DNA from: Galerina marginata
Taxonomy: Eukaryota > Basidiomycota > Agaricomycetes > Agaricales > Galerinaceae
Assembly (NCBI GenBank): GCA_023014335.1
Contig: JAECYW010000003.1
Coordinates: forward strand, 310,001 to 374,000
DNA: 64,000 nucleotides
Reading direction: 5' to 3'
Part shown: piece by piece, positions 48,284 to 60,976 of the stretch
Position numbering within the stretch: the first letter of the stretch is position 1
Layout of the letters: every line of letters starts with the position of its first letter
The notes under the pieces: model-generated
The model's database searches: none
What the model was told of the DNA's origin: nothing
Seen by the model: only the letters and a program-made list of their open reading frames with translations
Made by a program: the position numbers and the translations under genes

Positions 48284-50489
48284 TTAGCCTTTGGTTACCA
48301 TAAAGGCCGAACCTAGTCGAGCGTCATTCGACAGGTAGACAGGCCCAACGCGCAAGCGGTCCCCCTCCGTCTCGGACCCAAATTTTTTGTCCGAGTCTGT
48401 TTCCCAGGTCAACATCGGGTCTGGATGACCGTACAATCTCTGCAGTGTCGTTAAAGGATCGCTCAGATGAAGCGACGCAAGTTGGACGTATGGAACGCCC
48501 CAGGTAGCGATTACGATTCGTAATGCGATGTATAATACTTGACAACTTCGATCGAAAGACGAAAATTTCAGTATTGAAATACCATTTAGGAGCAGTAGAA
48601 GTGAACTCACGCGAACACCAGCAGCGTGCCGATGAATACTATCAGCGGAGCAAGTTCTAATCTCGACCCAGTCACCCCATGTTGAGAATGGATCTCGAGC
48701 ACATTCGTCGGCTTGTAGATAAACGCCGAGGGGCCAATTACTCGCCGAGACAACTCCAGGGAGTAGGCTTCTTCGTAGGTCGTACCTTGTTGTAATCCCG
48801 CGCCGTTGACTGCATTGGATACAGCGCTTGTATACTCGTCTACAAAGGCTGCAGATGCAATAGCACGAGTGACGTCGGCAGATGCCGGGGTGGATGACTG
48901 CACGGTATAGCGCGATGATTCGTAGTTATAGGTGACGTCTAGAGCGGTGATGTTGCAGTATACGACGTTCCAACCGCCGCTCTCTCCGTAAAGGAACCAC
49001 CCGCTTTAAGAAGAAATAGGGAGAGATTAATATAAGCTTCGGGAGTATGTGAACAAAAGACGAACGTGTTAGGAATGACTGTATGGATTTCAGTAATGTT
49101 GGAAATTTAGAGAAAGTAAAGTCGCTTACAAGTCGAGTAATTATAACCAAGACCGACATATGCCGTCGACGTTACCACTTCTGCTGCAATTATTGGACTG
49201 TAAAAGGGTTAATTTGAGTGAAGGTCGGGTTGATTTTGGTTCGTTACCCACTTTGAAGGAACTTCCCACCCGAACGTGCACACCCCTTGACTGTCGAATG
49301 GACACAATGCCGAAAGCATGGTTCCATTGACATAATTGATACCCCCCATGGAGCAATTAAGGTACAGACCAGCGTCGGGCCCATAATCCAATGTCCCATC
49401 AGGGAAAGTTTTTGGCTGCATACACTGTTTGGTAACCCTGTCGGGAAAGTAAGTAAACTACAGGCTTTTTTACAACTAGGAACGTACGATCTGCATTGAG
49501 ATTTTACCCCCAAGGTCTTCGCCGAGTAGGTGATATTCGGCGGAACGCTGAGAGGAACCACGATGGCAGTCTGGTCGTCGGCGAGAACGATTCGGTGGAT
49601 CGTTGAAGAGTTGGAAACGACCCTAATCCCTTCCCCAAGTCCGTCAGTTATCCCTCTGGCGCCGTTATTTAACAATCCACAGCTTGCGGCTTGTTGACGA
49701 CCGGCCGCACTCGCTTGTTGACACTGATCATTATCTATCTCGCGCCCGAAGGTGGGGGGAGTAGGAGCGCTGAATGACGAGGTCGACGATATGACAACGC
49801 TCGTGCTGCTCGCGTGAAGCCATGAGTCAGCGGCGGCCGTAAGGTACGTGACAGCGAGCAGCGATCCGAGAATGACGGTTGACTGAAGGAGAATAGGGGG
49901 TCGGGTGACTTTCTGTCCGCCTTTTGGTCCCTTAACCATGTATTTCACCGTTGAAAAGAGAGAAGAGATTCCTGCGCCATTACACATCGACATCAAGAGA
50001 CCTAACCTGCGTAATATTAGACCAGCGGTGAAACTTCGGCAAACGAACGTACTGCGTAGGGGAAGGACGATCGGGACCTCCGTTGACACTCGATTTGAGC
50101 CACTTTACGGACAGGAGGTACGAAAACAGGCCCATAATGATTGGCAAAGACAGTGGAGCGACATGCGAAGTTATTTGGGATATCGTTAACACCCGTCCGA
50201 GAGGCGCCGTACTGACGATGGAGCTACTTGAAACCTGGCATTGGTGGAAGACGCAGATGAACGAAAGAAAGGCAAAAATCATTCCAATAAGGCAGATCAA
50301 GATAGCAGTCGCTATCAGGCAAGTGCTTCGGACTACCCGTTTCCGCGAGGCATGCTCCTGTGCGGAGATTAGCGTTTGTGAAGGTCCTTCTGGTTTCTGA
50401 GCGAATGTAGAGCTGTTGTAGGAGTATGACTGCTGTTGCTCCGGGCGAGGGACGGCGGCGTATTGGTATTGGTCCTGGCTGTAGGACAT
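48284..50489 (-). CDS. 625-aa multi-pass membrane protein with large ectodomain
   Basis: Seven exons in transcription order: 50489-50053, 50006-49488, 49437-49252, 49197-49130, 49078-49066 (a 13-nt microexon), 49003-48611 and 48545-48284. All introns have GT-AG ends and the total is 626 codons including stop. Without the microexon the flanking exons do not fit in phase. The N-terminus is Gln/Tyr/Ser-rich (MSYSQDQYQYAAV), followed by hydrophobic segments STCLIATAILICLIGMIFAF, LSLPIIMGLFSYLL and VILGSLLAVTYLTAAADSWLH. A Cys-rich ectodomain contains QCMQPKTFPDGTLDYGP and NTGWFLYGESGGWNVVYC. A last helix lies around APLIVFIGTLLVFACQVLYI, before a ~70-aa tail with ASLHLSDPLTTLQRLYG. The pattern matches a mushroom family of unknown function. 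The ATG at 50555 is an alternative start. Confidence 0.8.
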
Positions 50490-51550
50490 CGCAGTCGACG
50501 AGCACGATCCAGCGGGGGGCAGTAAGTGGGAGGTTTTCAAGGTGCTCGAGGACAACGGCCCTTAATATCTAATTTTTGTTGTCAAGCTCCCGAATTGACA
50601 CGCCGTCGAGAACGGAAAATCTAAAAATAGACGGGTGCCTGATAGGCCTGATGGTGGCTGTCCTGCTCAATTGAGCGCGTTCAGTTCCGTGTCTTTTCCA
50701 TGCAAATAGGTTAGGAGGCAGACGACAATCGTAGTCGCGGAGAAGGCACTGGAAGCAGCTTGGACTCCATGAACCTCCAATTCATCCGTTCGTGTTCCGG
50801 GTTTTGGAGCAAATTCGACAGGTTCGTCCCGCCCAAACGTCAATGTCACTGTGGGGCTAGACAGGCGGAGAGTGAACCTGGGCGATGATCGGCATTGAGG
50901 AATGTTGTTCTTGAGGACTGAGCAATCAATGTCGAAAGGCTAGTTTCAAGTTTTTTCTGTAGGCTATGGTATGCTGAAAACAAGGACAGACTCGGAACGT
51001 ACTTAGAGGAATTGAACCTCCGAGTATGGTTTAGAGAGATCCGAATCGATATAACGAGCTTCAAAGACATCAAGTCGTTGGCGATGAGTATCGAGCACGA
51101 GTATTTCAATATCAGTTCTCAATAGTATTGTGGCTGTCGCAATTTCGGGGGAGCGGCGCTGCTCATTTGTCAAGAAAAACTGCCGGATAGTAACAGAGCA
51201 ATTTTTTGCTGGGATTCAGAATTATCCATAAACGCTAAAACGAATCCAGAGAGCTTAATTTCCCCTTCTTCCGTTGTTGTGAGCTGTCCCAAAGCCGTCC
51301 TGCGAATTATGAGCAGGGTAGAAATGAACAGCGAGTCTACGACGATCGTTACTTACCCTTTTACCGCCGACAATTGCCCTTTAATTTCCTCCAGAGCATT
51401 AAAAACGAATAATTTACCAACAATTCACCCGCAACTGAAATTCCGTGTTGAGACCCAAAATAGAGCCTGGCCCTGGACGCTCAGACTAAGTAGGGGGCGG
51501 GCCGAGTCCAGACCTGGTGATCAAGAACCGTGGAAAAAAAATGAATGACA
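50490..51550. other. Intergenic, no gene supported
   Basis: Contains the upstream region of the minus-strand membrane gene. A 60-codon minus-strand frame at 50667-50849 has one hydrophobic stretch (SAFSATTIVVCLLTYL), but neither a start context nor flanking exons support it as a gene. Confidence 0.35.
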
Positions 51551-53640
51551 GTTGCCATCAATGATGATCAACGTCGGCATCGTCGACGACAGCGAGGATG
51601 ACAGCGACAACATTGCTCGCCACCTAGACTCGCGACCAGTCCGTCGTTACGATGTGATCGAAAGTGGACTGGTCACGAGCCTACTCGCCACCGCCCAAAC
51701 CAGTGCTCATTGCTGCCAACTTTCATCAGTACTGACAGTGAAATGATCTTAGGAGCTCCACTGCACATGTCTTTGGGCACCAAGGCCTGCTCGAACTCAT
51801 GGCCATCATGCATCAGCGCTGGCCCAGAAGTCTCTTGGGGCTCGAGCTTTGTCGGAAGGTCTGCATGTGTATCCGTCGTCTGCGCGTCTATACCCAGAAC
51901 TGGCTTATGAGGTTGTCCCCACCTTCGGTCAGCATTGACTTCATGGCGCGTGCACCGTTTTCGGTCTTCGATACCCTGCGCTCCTCCGCCAAGCTCCTGT
52001 CGTGCTACTAGTAGCTCAATGTGATGTTCTGGCGGCATGGGTTCGATCCTACGAAGTTTGGTAAGGCTGCGCATGACGGTACATATCTGCCTACTCCTCG
52101 TTCGTGGCATTTCTGAACTTTGACGTTGTTCTTGTATAGACGATAATCTCAGGCCGTGTCCCCCTCAAACATCAATGCAGTAGCGGCTTCCAACATGTTG
52201 TCAGAAATAGTGAACGGCTCCCTTTCCTTGGCCTCTGTCTTACGCTTGTTTACTGCGAACAATTCACATATAGTGCAAGCTACCCAGAAACGAGTGGTTT
52301 CCGCCTCACGAATACGCAGAAGGCGTTGAGAAGGAGAAATCTACATCTACAAAGTCACTTGTACTGGGAACAGCTTCAAATAACGACCCTCCAAGTTCGT
52401 CCTTTGAGGTTTTCTCAACTCATAGCACCTGCATTTCCCGCAAAATCCTCCCAACGTTACGTGGAGGAAGGGTATATTCCTCATTTTCTTTTCTTGCTTT
52501 CGAGCAATCGTTGACGTTGAGTCAGCTTCTTCTGGCCATAATACAGGCTACAGTACCACGTCAATGAAGACGCCGAAGCTGAAACGAATCTGCGACTCCT
52601 AGCCCGTCTCCAATCCTCGCTCACGACTTGCACTTTCGGCCCTGAAATTGAATGGACGATTTATCGTGCTCGTGTACGATTACCCGACCCAACGTCAGCC
52701 CGAGCGCTCAGTCGATGGAATTCTGACCCATCCTCACTCCTTATCCGTGCTTCTGCCCTTTTCAGGATCAGTCCTTCTCCCGATGATGCTAGGCTTTCAG
52801 GCTTTTGAGGCTTGCGGTCACCACCGCCAGAGTGTAATCACTGTAATGCCACCTGTTCAAAGTCTCGGGGCTGAAGTGACGGTGTAGGCTTTCTGAATCT
52901 ACTTGAAGGAAGCGAGGAAAGCTGGTAAAGAAGGACCTCCATCGTCGCTCGCCGCCTACATCATTTCATATTTTTCTGAGCTCCAAGGACGTCGGAAACA
53001 TTAGCTCCTTTTATCTGTGCTTTCTCTCTGACTTATGTACAGTCTACTTTTGTTGCCTGAATCCAGAACCTCCTCCTCGCATTTTTGGTATTCTGGGCCT
53101 TCAAAAGATGCCACTCGCGGATCTAAGTCTCGTCCTACGTTCCAGCCCACCTGTTTCCCCGGCCCCATCGGTTCCAAATCACTGGCGCAGTCCATCACTC
53201 AGCTGGTCTAAATAGCATTGATCTTTGTCCGTCGTTCCTGTCGTTCTCGCTGTGCGAGATGATATCGGACTTTACTAGGTAACTTGTCAATCTTTCAGTT
53301 ATCTTTTCGATCTCCTGTTCCTGTTCGTAGCTGGGAGTTCAAGAACTCTCTGAGTTCTCTTACATTCGAATTCTTATCAGGTACCTACAATCGATTTGTT
53401 TGTTTTCCCCCTTTCGTTTTGCGATTCACTGAGCTGCACGCTGAGCAGTCCAATACCTTTCTGCTGGCAAGGAGGCGCGAAGGTATTCCAACAAACTAGA
53501 ATTGAAGACTGAAGCCGTTTGGAAAGATAGTCGTTTGGAAAGATTGACCATGAAAAGTATAACATTAGATATAAGTGGTACTAAAACGACTGTTTTTCAA
53601 AGAGGGCGCTAAACGAGTGTGGATAAGGAATAGAAATATA
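51551..53640. repeat. Left half of tandem duplication unit 1, decayed spacer
   Basis: 51.96-53.56 kb aligns with 56.08-57.68 kb. Landmarks: CTACGAAGTTTGGTAA (52.05/56.14 kb), TTTATTCTTGTATAG-like (52.12/56.21 kb) and CTGCACGCTGAG (53.43/57.57 kb). The start (ATGATCAACGTCGGCATCGTC at 51.57 kb) shares the NVGI-Asp-rich wording seen in the 9.6-36 kb spacers. No intact gene is seen. Confidence 0.5.
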
Positions 53641-54978
53641 TTAATTTGTATCAGCAGTCAAGTCATGAGGAGCTGATGGGATTTTCGAACCAGGATTCTG
53701 GACGCTATTATACGAAGGAGGAACGTCCAGGGAAGTTATTCCAGAGTAATATTGAGGACTAGAGGCACTTAATGTCCATGTATCGGCGGGAGAAGTATCT
53801 GAAAGCGCAAGAGAGGGTGATTGGGTATGGAAGAACCGTTGGTTTGTTGACGGGGATGGAGACGGTGATCCAGATATAGCCTTCTCATTTTCAAACTCTG
53901 TCTCTGATGGAGGTGACATTGATGATGGCTGAGCAATTGAAGACGACGGTCTGTTGACCGATACACTGATGCGCTCCGGAAAAGAATTTTGATCGACGTG
54001 AAATGGCTCAATGCCCTCTGCCGGTTTGCTGGCCGACCGACTAGACTGTCTTCGTCGCCAAAGAAATAGCAGCAGAATAATGCCCAATACAGCGACGCCG
54101 AGTACAGCGCCAACAATTGGGCCTACGAGGCGCGTTCGACTCTTCCCTACAGCCGCTACCGCCCCGGTAATCGATGTGCTGCTAGGATTTGATGCTGCTA
54201 ATACATTTGTCGAGGTGGTAACGACAGCAATAGAAGTCGCCACTCCGTTGATAGTCGTTAACTGAGTGACTAGTCATGGACCGTTAGGAAAATAGCTCCT
54301 TGAACATAAGAGAACTAAAATTGAGAACATACTTGTAACGTTTGCAACCGCAGGCCCGGCCGTGCGAGTAACAGTATCTTGGGAGCTCATTGTCGAGAAC
54401 ACGCCCATAGGAAGACTGAAGCTCGTCGGAGTCGGGCTAGGAGTCGCTGAACCGGCTGCGGTAACTGGCGTTGAAGGCGGTTTCGCTTGTAAGTCGGTAC
54501 TCGAGGACTGTGCGGCGAAAGATGTGTATTCAATGAAATCGAACATAAAAGGCAGATTCCGGGACCCTCCTAAGCTTGTGAGAGTTATTACATGCTTGGC
54601 GTTCACGCCAGAGGGACCATCAGCTGCGACTGTAACAGAGAGTCCATTTTGAAACTGGTCATTGCATATGATTGGGATGATTTGTCCGGTTTTTCCATCC
54701 ATCGTTAATTGGTACACTGGTGCGGCCAGGTTGGGAATACATGGTTGTATGGAGCCGAAGAGGGTGACGCTCGGAGAACCTAAATGAGGATACCAGTTGG
54801 TCTCGCCGTAGCATTAAGCAGTGAACGCACCAATATATGATAGAGTCAGCGAGGAGCCAGCTGTCGTAGTCTGGTGCAAAGAACTCCCACCCGCGCCTGT
54901 GTGACTGATGGCAGCCCAAGAGCCAGCGTAAACTATGGAGCCGCTGGTGTCGTCGACGTAAATCAGCGTTGAGGACAT
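53641..54978 (-). CDS. Single-pass receptor-like membrane protein with C-terminal PPxY, paralogue 1
   Basis: Exons in transcription order: 54978-54831, 54779-54333 and 54269-53641, with introns of 51 and 63 nt; product 407 aa. The N-terminus reads MSSTLIYVDDTSGSIVYAGSW, then HQTTTAGSSLTLSYIG and SPSVTLFGSI. This is the beta-rich ectodomain pattern common in mushroom transmembrane proteins (VDD...YSGSW...TTTxGSS...FxG...VxVxGT). A Ser/Thr/Pro-rich stalk follows, then a single helix (GPIVGAVLGVAVLGIILLLFLW) with WRRR stop-transfer and a Ser-rich cytoplasmic tail ending LDVPPSYNSVQNPGS. PPSY fits the WW-domain-binding PPxY consensus. No classical signal peptide precedes the ectodomain, as is usual in this family. 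The ligand is unknown. Confidence 0.85.
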
Positions 54979-57900
54979 AATCTATGCGCCCTCAGCACCT
55001 GGAGCAGATGCCCCGGTCTAAGAGGTGAGGAAGAGCAAGTGAGGGAGTGGAGGAAGTGAAAAGCCAGCGACGTCGTTTGAAACAAGAGATCTACCGAGAT
55101 TACGTGCAAATTTCGAACATCGGAGTTTGTACAACGCGGTCATACACGGAGAAACTACGCGACGTCTGTCATGCCCTGCCAAGGCTCTCCGAGTTATTTC
55201 ACGAAAGACTAGATATTTTTCCAACAGAATTTAGAATATCTGTAAGCACTGTTGTGAGCCGTTGGTTATTTTAGCGCGTAGTGCATAGTCACAGAGCTTA
55301 TTTAGCGTCGTATTCAAGCTTTTGAGGACTCCGAGCTTGGCAGCATAATTGTAGTCAAATGTTCGTGCCTTTCCCTTCGAATCCAGCGTCTATTGTAATG
55401 TTCAACAGGGTTCGAGTTGATGAAAAACCGACAGACCAAGGTCACCAAGGAGCGTGATTGACATCCAAGCGGATTTTCGTGCCCTAGGAATGTAGACACG
55501 TTTTCCAGGTTCTAGGCTTTAACATCTTGGCAAGGAGTATGACTCCACGCTAATGTTCGACCCTGATAACCGTAAGCGAAAGCGCTGAACACCGCCTAAG
55601 CATTTCCGAATTTGGGACAAAGTTTATGGCCTTGGCGGAGGCTCTATCTGCGACAAATCTGCGAGAGACTTTCACGCAATACTATGATCGACCGGAGAGG
55701 AATAGGCCTGTGGAAGGAATAACCAGACAGAGCAAAGCGCTGTGCTTGGCTTTATATTCATTACAGTTCCCATCAGAGCAATGCATGCGCATTTGGCAGA
55801 TACGGGGTTGTTCTAGTCCAATCTGTCCGTTGACGCAAAGGCAAGCGCGTGTAGACACTGACCTGCGACGTTACTAACTAGACGCCCAGATATGAGGGCT
55901 TTAAATTCATCAAATCAGGAAGTTAATCAAGGAGTGCGGGTCGAATCCTGATCTTGGCGATCGACAACCGTGTTTCGGTTACCATCATGATCAGTCTTGC
56001 CATCGCCCCAACAGTGAGGGTTACAGCGACAACGACGGCGACTGCTGCTTGCTTCCGTTCAATACAAGTCTTAGATACGCTCTGCTCATTGGTACCAGTC
56101 AACGTTACTGCAGTTTGCCGGTGTGGGCTCTCGTTCTACGAAGTTTGGTAAACCGATAAGTAGAGGTGTGTATCCGCCCTCTCCTTCTCATTTATGTATT
56201 TCTAAACGTTGACTTTATTCTTGTATAGCCCATGTTCTCTGTCTCCGTCTCAGTCCCTGTTCCCCAAAAACTAAACTACAGTTTGGGGTTTCAAATTACA
56301 TAGGTCGATGAATGAATATTTTCGAAATTTGTGGTATTAAGCGAATTGCTTTTCTTGAACTTTTCCTTACGAGGGTTCATAGCTAAGGGACCAAATGCTA
56401 CCACCATCTCAGAAACTGCGATTTACACGTTGCAGGTATGTAGAACGCCTTGAGAAGGATGGATCCAGGTTTCATGAGTGCTCTACATCAGGAACGACAT
56501 CGTGATAACAACTTTCACCAATTGCATTTGCCGGAGAAGCTTGCAACTTTGAGTAGAGGAAAGGCATGTTTCCTGCTTTCCTTAACTTCTCACAATTGTT
56601 GACGTCAAACCCTTCTTTTCAAGCCACGATGCAGGCCACAATTATATTTCAAGCTCGAGACGCTGAAACTGAAACAACGCTGCGAATCCCTGCCCTCGAT
56701 TACCCAGAATATCCCAGCCCGTCTCCAATCCTCCTTTACGACTCGCACCTCGGGGTTTTTAACTTGTAGATGGACCATGAATGATGGGCGTATATGACTA
56801 TCTGACCCGATGCTGGTCTAAAAGGATGGAATATAGACCCATTTGTCCGTGCTCCCACCCTTCTTAGAAGTCGACCTTGCTCCGATAAGCCATGGTATTG
56901 GACTTTGGGGCTCCCAGTCGTTTCAGCGAGACTGTAATACCGTCTTTTTGACCCTCGCAGCTGAAGTGGCATCTTCAGCTTCGGCTGACGAGAACCGCAA
57001 GATGGAGCGCTGTTCTCGGAGTTTCCGATATAGGAAAGGGCGGCGAGTGAGGAAGGCCTGCGGATGTTGCCTTCCATCTCCCCTACATCTTCCTTGTCCA
57101 AGTTCATCGAGGACTGCCTCAGCGTTTCAAAGAACAATTGATCTTGGTTCGTTATTCCTGTCGTTCTCGCCGTTGGAGACGGTATACGACTTTACGCGGT
57201 AGCGTGTTAATCTGCCTTGAATTTGCCGAAGTTCAACGAACCCACTACCTATGTGCCCCTGCGTGTTCGACGCCTTCTTCCCTATTAAATGGAATATCCT
57301 GCACGAATTTTATTCGATCAGTAAATGTATCTAAACCGAGTTGCCATTGATGAAGGCTCTATGCCATACAGTATTTTGCGCCTTTTAATCATTCCCCGAC
57401 TAATAGATTTTTCAGCATCGGCTTAGTTTACCTAAGCTGCATGGTTGTTTGGGCTGAGGAAGCGGTAAATCCCAAATAATTCCCATACTCAACAATTTTA
57501 AATCTTGTGGTTTTACATACTAGGGTATCTCTACGGCAGTTCCTATTGGATTTTGCGTTTCACTGGCCTGCACGCTGAGTAGTCGACTAATTTTCAACAT
57601 CCGCGAAGCGGCAACTCTCAGTAACGTTTCCCCCATCTCGACTTCTTTAGTCCAGGAAAGCCTTCATTTTGCCTGAGGAGGAGGGGCTGAGAGGGACATC
57701 GTCCAAATATTCTTCTCTTAAACCCAAGGTTAGTGAATGCAATATGTTTGAAAACTCAACCTCTCCGTGAAGCCGTTTCGCAATCTGCTAATTTGATCAG
57801 TCACGGCTAGTGTGCCTTCAGAAGCGAACCTCTCAGTTTCGACGATCAAGTCCACTAACTTCCACGGTTGTCCCATTGTAGGCTAAGCGCATACTACCTG

Positions 57901-58091
57901 TCAAGATCTTCTTTGGGGCTTGCCTTTCTTAAATTCTTCGTAGGCAGGGAGGCACCGAGATGACAGGCAACTAACAAGGATTGGGCAATGAAAGCCGTCT
58001 GGAAAAGGTTGACTACAGGGAATACAACAGATATAAGCCATACCAACGAGTGTATTTTAAAAGAGTGTGGATAAAGAAAGGAAATCGTATA
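54979..58091. repeat. Spacer between the two receptor paralogues, right edge of unit 1 and left part of unit 2
   Basis: 54.98-55.26 kb matches 61.0-61.26 kb (upstream regions of both receptor genes). 56.08-57.68 kb matches 51.96-53.56 kb. The 55.3-55.9 kb part is unique to unit 1 as far as I can see. Frames of up to 133 codons (56736-57137, minus) lack recognisable domains and are not kept in the other copy. Confidence 0.5.
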
Positions 58092-60976
58092 TTAATCTGT
58101 ATCAGTACTCAAATCGCGAGGATCCAATGGTGGTTTCGAACCGGCATTCTGGACACTATCATACGAAGGAGGAACGTCCAGGGAGGTTTCAAACGTTGAT
58201 AATTCAGAGCGATATTGAGGTCTAGAGGAACTCGACGTCCACGCATGGGCGGGAGAAGCATATGAAAGAGCGAGAGAGGTAGGAACCGATTGTTGGTTTG
58301 AAGGTGACAGGGACGGGGACAGCAGGTCTGATACTGAACCTGGTATTTGATCAGCACGAGTGCGGGATTGAGATGGTGATCTAGATCTACCCTTCTCATC
58401 TTCAAAACCTACCCGCTGACGTGACGTTAATGATGGTTGAGGAGTTGAGGTCGACGGTCTGTTGGCCGACAAACTAGTGCGCTCCGGGGAAGAATTTTGA
58501 TCGAGGTGAAATGGCTCAACGCCCTCGGCAGGTTTACTGGTAAGGCGACCGGAAAGCCTTCGGCGCAAAACGAATAATCGTAGTAGGAGCAAAAGGATCC
58601 CCAGGAGGATAGTGCCGAGCACAGCACCAACGATCGGGCCTATAAGGCGCGTTCGACTTTCCCCAACGCCACCCGTGAGTGAGGAGCCGCTAGAACTCGA
58701 TCCTGTTGATGCACTTGCTAAGGTGGTAACGACAGCAATAGGAGTCGCTACTCCGTTGATAGTTGTTGACTGGGTGACTATGTCGTGAACCGTTAGCCAG
58801 ATAGTACGTTAAATACAAGGTTATTAAAAATTAAAAACGTACTTGTAACGTTCACAGCCTTAGACCCGACAGTGTGAGCGGTACTATCCTTGGACACGGT
58901 TATAGAGGACACGCCGACAGGAGGGCTGGAGCTAATCGGAGTCGGGCTAGTAGTCGCTGATCCGGCTGCGGTTGAAGGCGGGATCGCTTGTACGCCACTA
59001 CCCGATGATTGTCCGGTGAAAGATGTATATTCGACGTAGTCGAACATCAAAGGCGCATTTCGAGACCCTCCTAGGTTTGTGAGAGTCACTACGTGGTTGG
59101 CCATCAGTAAATTGTGGAGGAACCGGTAATGTATTATAAGACCCGTGTAATCGTTGTAATGTGCTGCCAGCGGTATAACTTGAAATAAGATTACAGCTAC
59201 CCTTATAATGATCATATACCGCTTCCCCTCCCTAATATACTTGCTGTCAGATTGATATAATAATTTTGGTCAAGCATCACTGCTATAATTCCGACGCACC
59301 AATACACTGGAATATATTCTTTTGTCATTCTGGTCCTGGATTATGAGCTCATCATGATCAATTCGTCGGTATTTTGAAAGGAAACGTATGATATTTCTTA
59401 AAGAGCTACAATAGAACACATGGAATGCAACAGAAAGAAATTGGTATAACAAAACGTTACAACATTGAGATGGAAAAGGCATTATAATAGGTAGAACGGC
59501 TCGTAGTCGGTGGGGGACAGCATCCGGAGATTCAGCCCACGGAACGGCATGTGCTGCTAATCGGAAAAAGCCAAAGCAAGCAAGGAAATGAGAGGCATGT
59601 TGAAAGGGCAAGGCTCTGCCTAGGGATAGAGGTAAGTCAATAGGACGTCGGCCATTACGATACAAGAAGGAACTCACTGCGTTGAAGATAGTACATAAGA
59701 GAGCCAGCCGACGAGCAAAATTTGGACCTTCGGCTAAGTTCTGAGACTAGGTAGAGATGAACGCTCGTCAGCGACATCCAGCCTGAACACAGACCAAACA
59801 TCGAAGTGCAGAAGTTGGTTCATGGTGTTCGTCAACACCCTGAACCAACTTCGGTACAACGATGCAAAGGGGTGAAATCCAGCATCAAGGGTACCCGAAC
59901 ACCGAGAAGACAGTGAGATATATCTGGAGGGTTCTTGAGGTTCCGCGAGCATGAATGCGAGACGCAACGAGGAGCAAACATGAGGGGGAAGGATGAAAAG
60001 CGACAAGTTTCGGTTTTCCTTTGTTGAATGTTCAACATTCTCATCACATGACATTTTTGATCGCATCCGCGAGTGGTCTCGATTCGGATCTTTTTAGCAT
60101 TGCCTCCACGACGACCGCTCAGAATGAGGTTCGAACTTCGCTGAGCGCGCTCCTGCTCAGAGGTCATACCGAAGGTGTCAAACGAGTATAGAAATTGAGT
60201 TGTTTTTACACACCACAGGATGCACCTCATCGGACCAAAAGGCTTCGTTGAGGTCTCGAGGCTTTGGACGATGTCCGTTGAAACTCTTGCCCTCAGCCAG
60301 AAATTTAAGTAGTCAAGATGAATAGCTGCGATAATGTGTTGTCCGCTTGAGGGAACCTGACATGGTAATGACACGCTTTCTGTAATCATGAAAATATATT
60401 ATAACGCTCAACTCATGATGAGACCGCCTCTACAACTACCTATAAGTGTAGAGTATTTCCGACTATGGATTATCAAGGGGTGTAATTCTGAGCATGGGCT
60501 TATAATCAGCTTACAACCACTTGTAACCTTGTGCAATTCTGGTGCGTTATCATCGGTGTCACAACCTCATAGCAACTTTTCCACGATTTACTGATGGCGT
60601 TCACGCCAGAGGGACCATCCGCCTGGGCAGTAACAGAGAGTCCGTTCTGAAATTGGTCATTGCATACAACTGTCATGATTTCACTGTCTTTGCCGTCCAT
60701 CGTTATTTGATAGGTAGGTGCAGCCAGGTTGTTGGCGCATGGCTCTATAGAACCGAAAATGATGATGCTCGGAGAACCTAAACAAAGATATGAGTTGCTT
60801 TGGCTGTAGTTTTTAGCAATGTGGGCACCAGTATATGATAAAGTAAACGTGGAGCCAGCTGTCGTAGTCTGGTGCAAAGAACTGCCGCGCGCGCCTTGGT
60901 GACTGATGGCACTCCAAGAGCCAGCATAAACTATGGCGTTACTTGCGTCGTCGATGTCGATCTGCACTGACGACAT
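58092..60976 (-). pseudogene. Receptor-like paralogue 2, split by a 1.5-kb insertion
   Basis: Exon 1 is 60976-60829 (same 148 nt as paralogue 1) and exon 2 begins at 60777. Exon 2 is interrupted after 60598 by an inserted element (60597-59101), resumes at 59100 and ends at 58843; exon 3 is 58777-58092. Without the insert, exon 2 would be 438 nt, nine shorter than in paralogue 1 and still in frame. The ectodomain (MSSVQIDIDDASNAIVYAGSW), stalk, single membrane helix and C-terminal VPPSYDSVQ motif are otherwise intact. With the insert the frame ends 35 codons into it. So the gene is interrupted at the DNA level; everything else looks young and functional. It could still be expressed if the insert were spliced out, for which I see no good evidence. 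Confidence 0.8.
59101..60597. mobile_element. 1.5-kb inserted element in receptor exon 2
   Basis: Ends are CCATCAGTAAATTGTGGA and, inverted, CCATCAGTAAATCGTGGA (17 of 18 matching). Comparison with paralogue 1 places the borders exactly. Either there is no target duplication, or the ends start one base further in, with a 2-bp GC duplication. The interior has minus-strand frames of up to 185 codons with no recognisable domain, so a non-autonomous DNA element is the best reading. Confidence 0.75.

Noticed and set aside
49004..49129. A frameshift between exons of the 625-aa membrane protein when read with a single 126-nt intron
   Set aside because: A 13-nt microexon at 49066-49078 splits this into two normal-sized introns and restores the frame, so a disabling mutation is not needed.
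52036..52060. GGGTTCGATCC, a B-box-like sequence suggesting a tRNA
   Set aside because: No A-box at proper spacing and no cloverleaf; the paralogous position near 56.13 kb has lost the motif.
55940..55960. GGGTCGAATCCTG, possible tRNA T-arm
   Set aside because: No A-box and no matching acceptor stem in the preceding 80 bases.
59832..60389. 185-codon minus-strand frame inside the inserted element, considered as a transposase
   Set aside because: No DDE-type or other recombinase pattern is visible, and it overlaps another long frame. Too weak to call.
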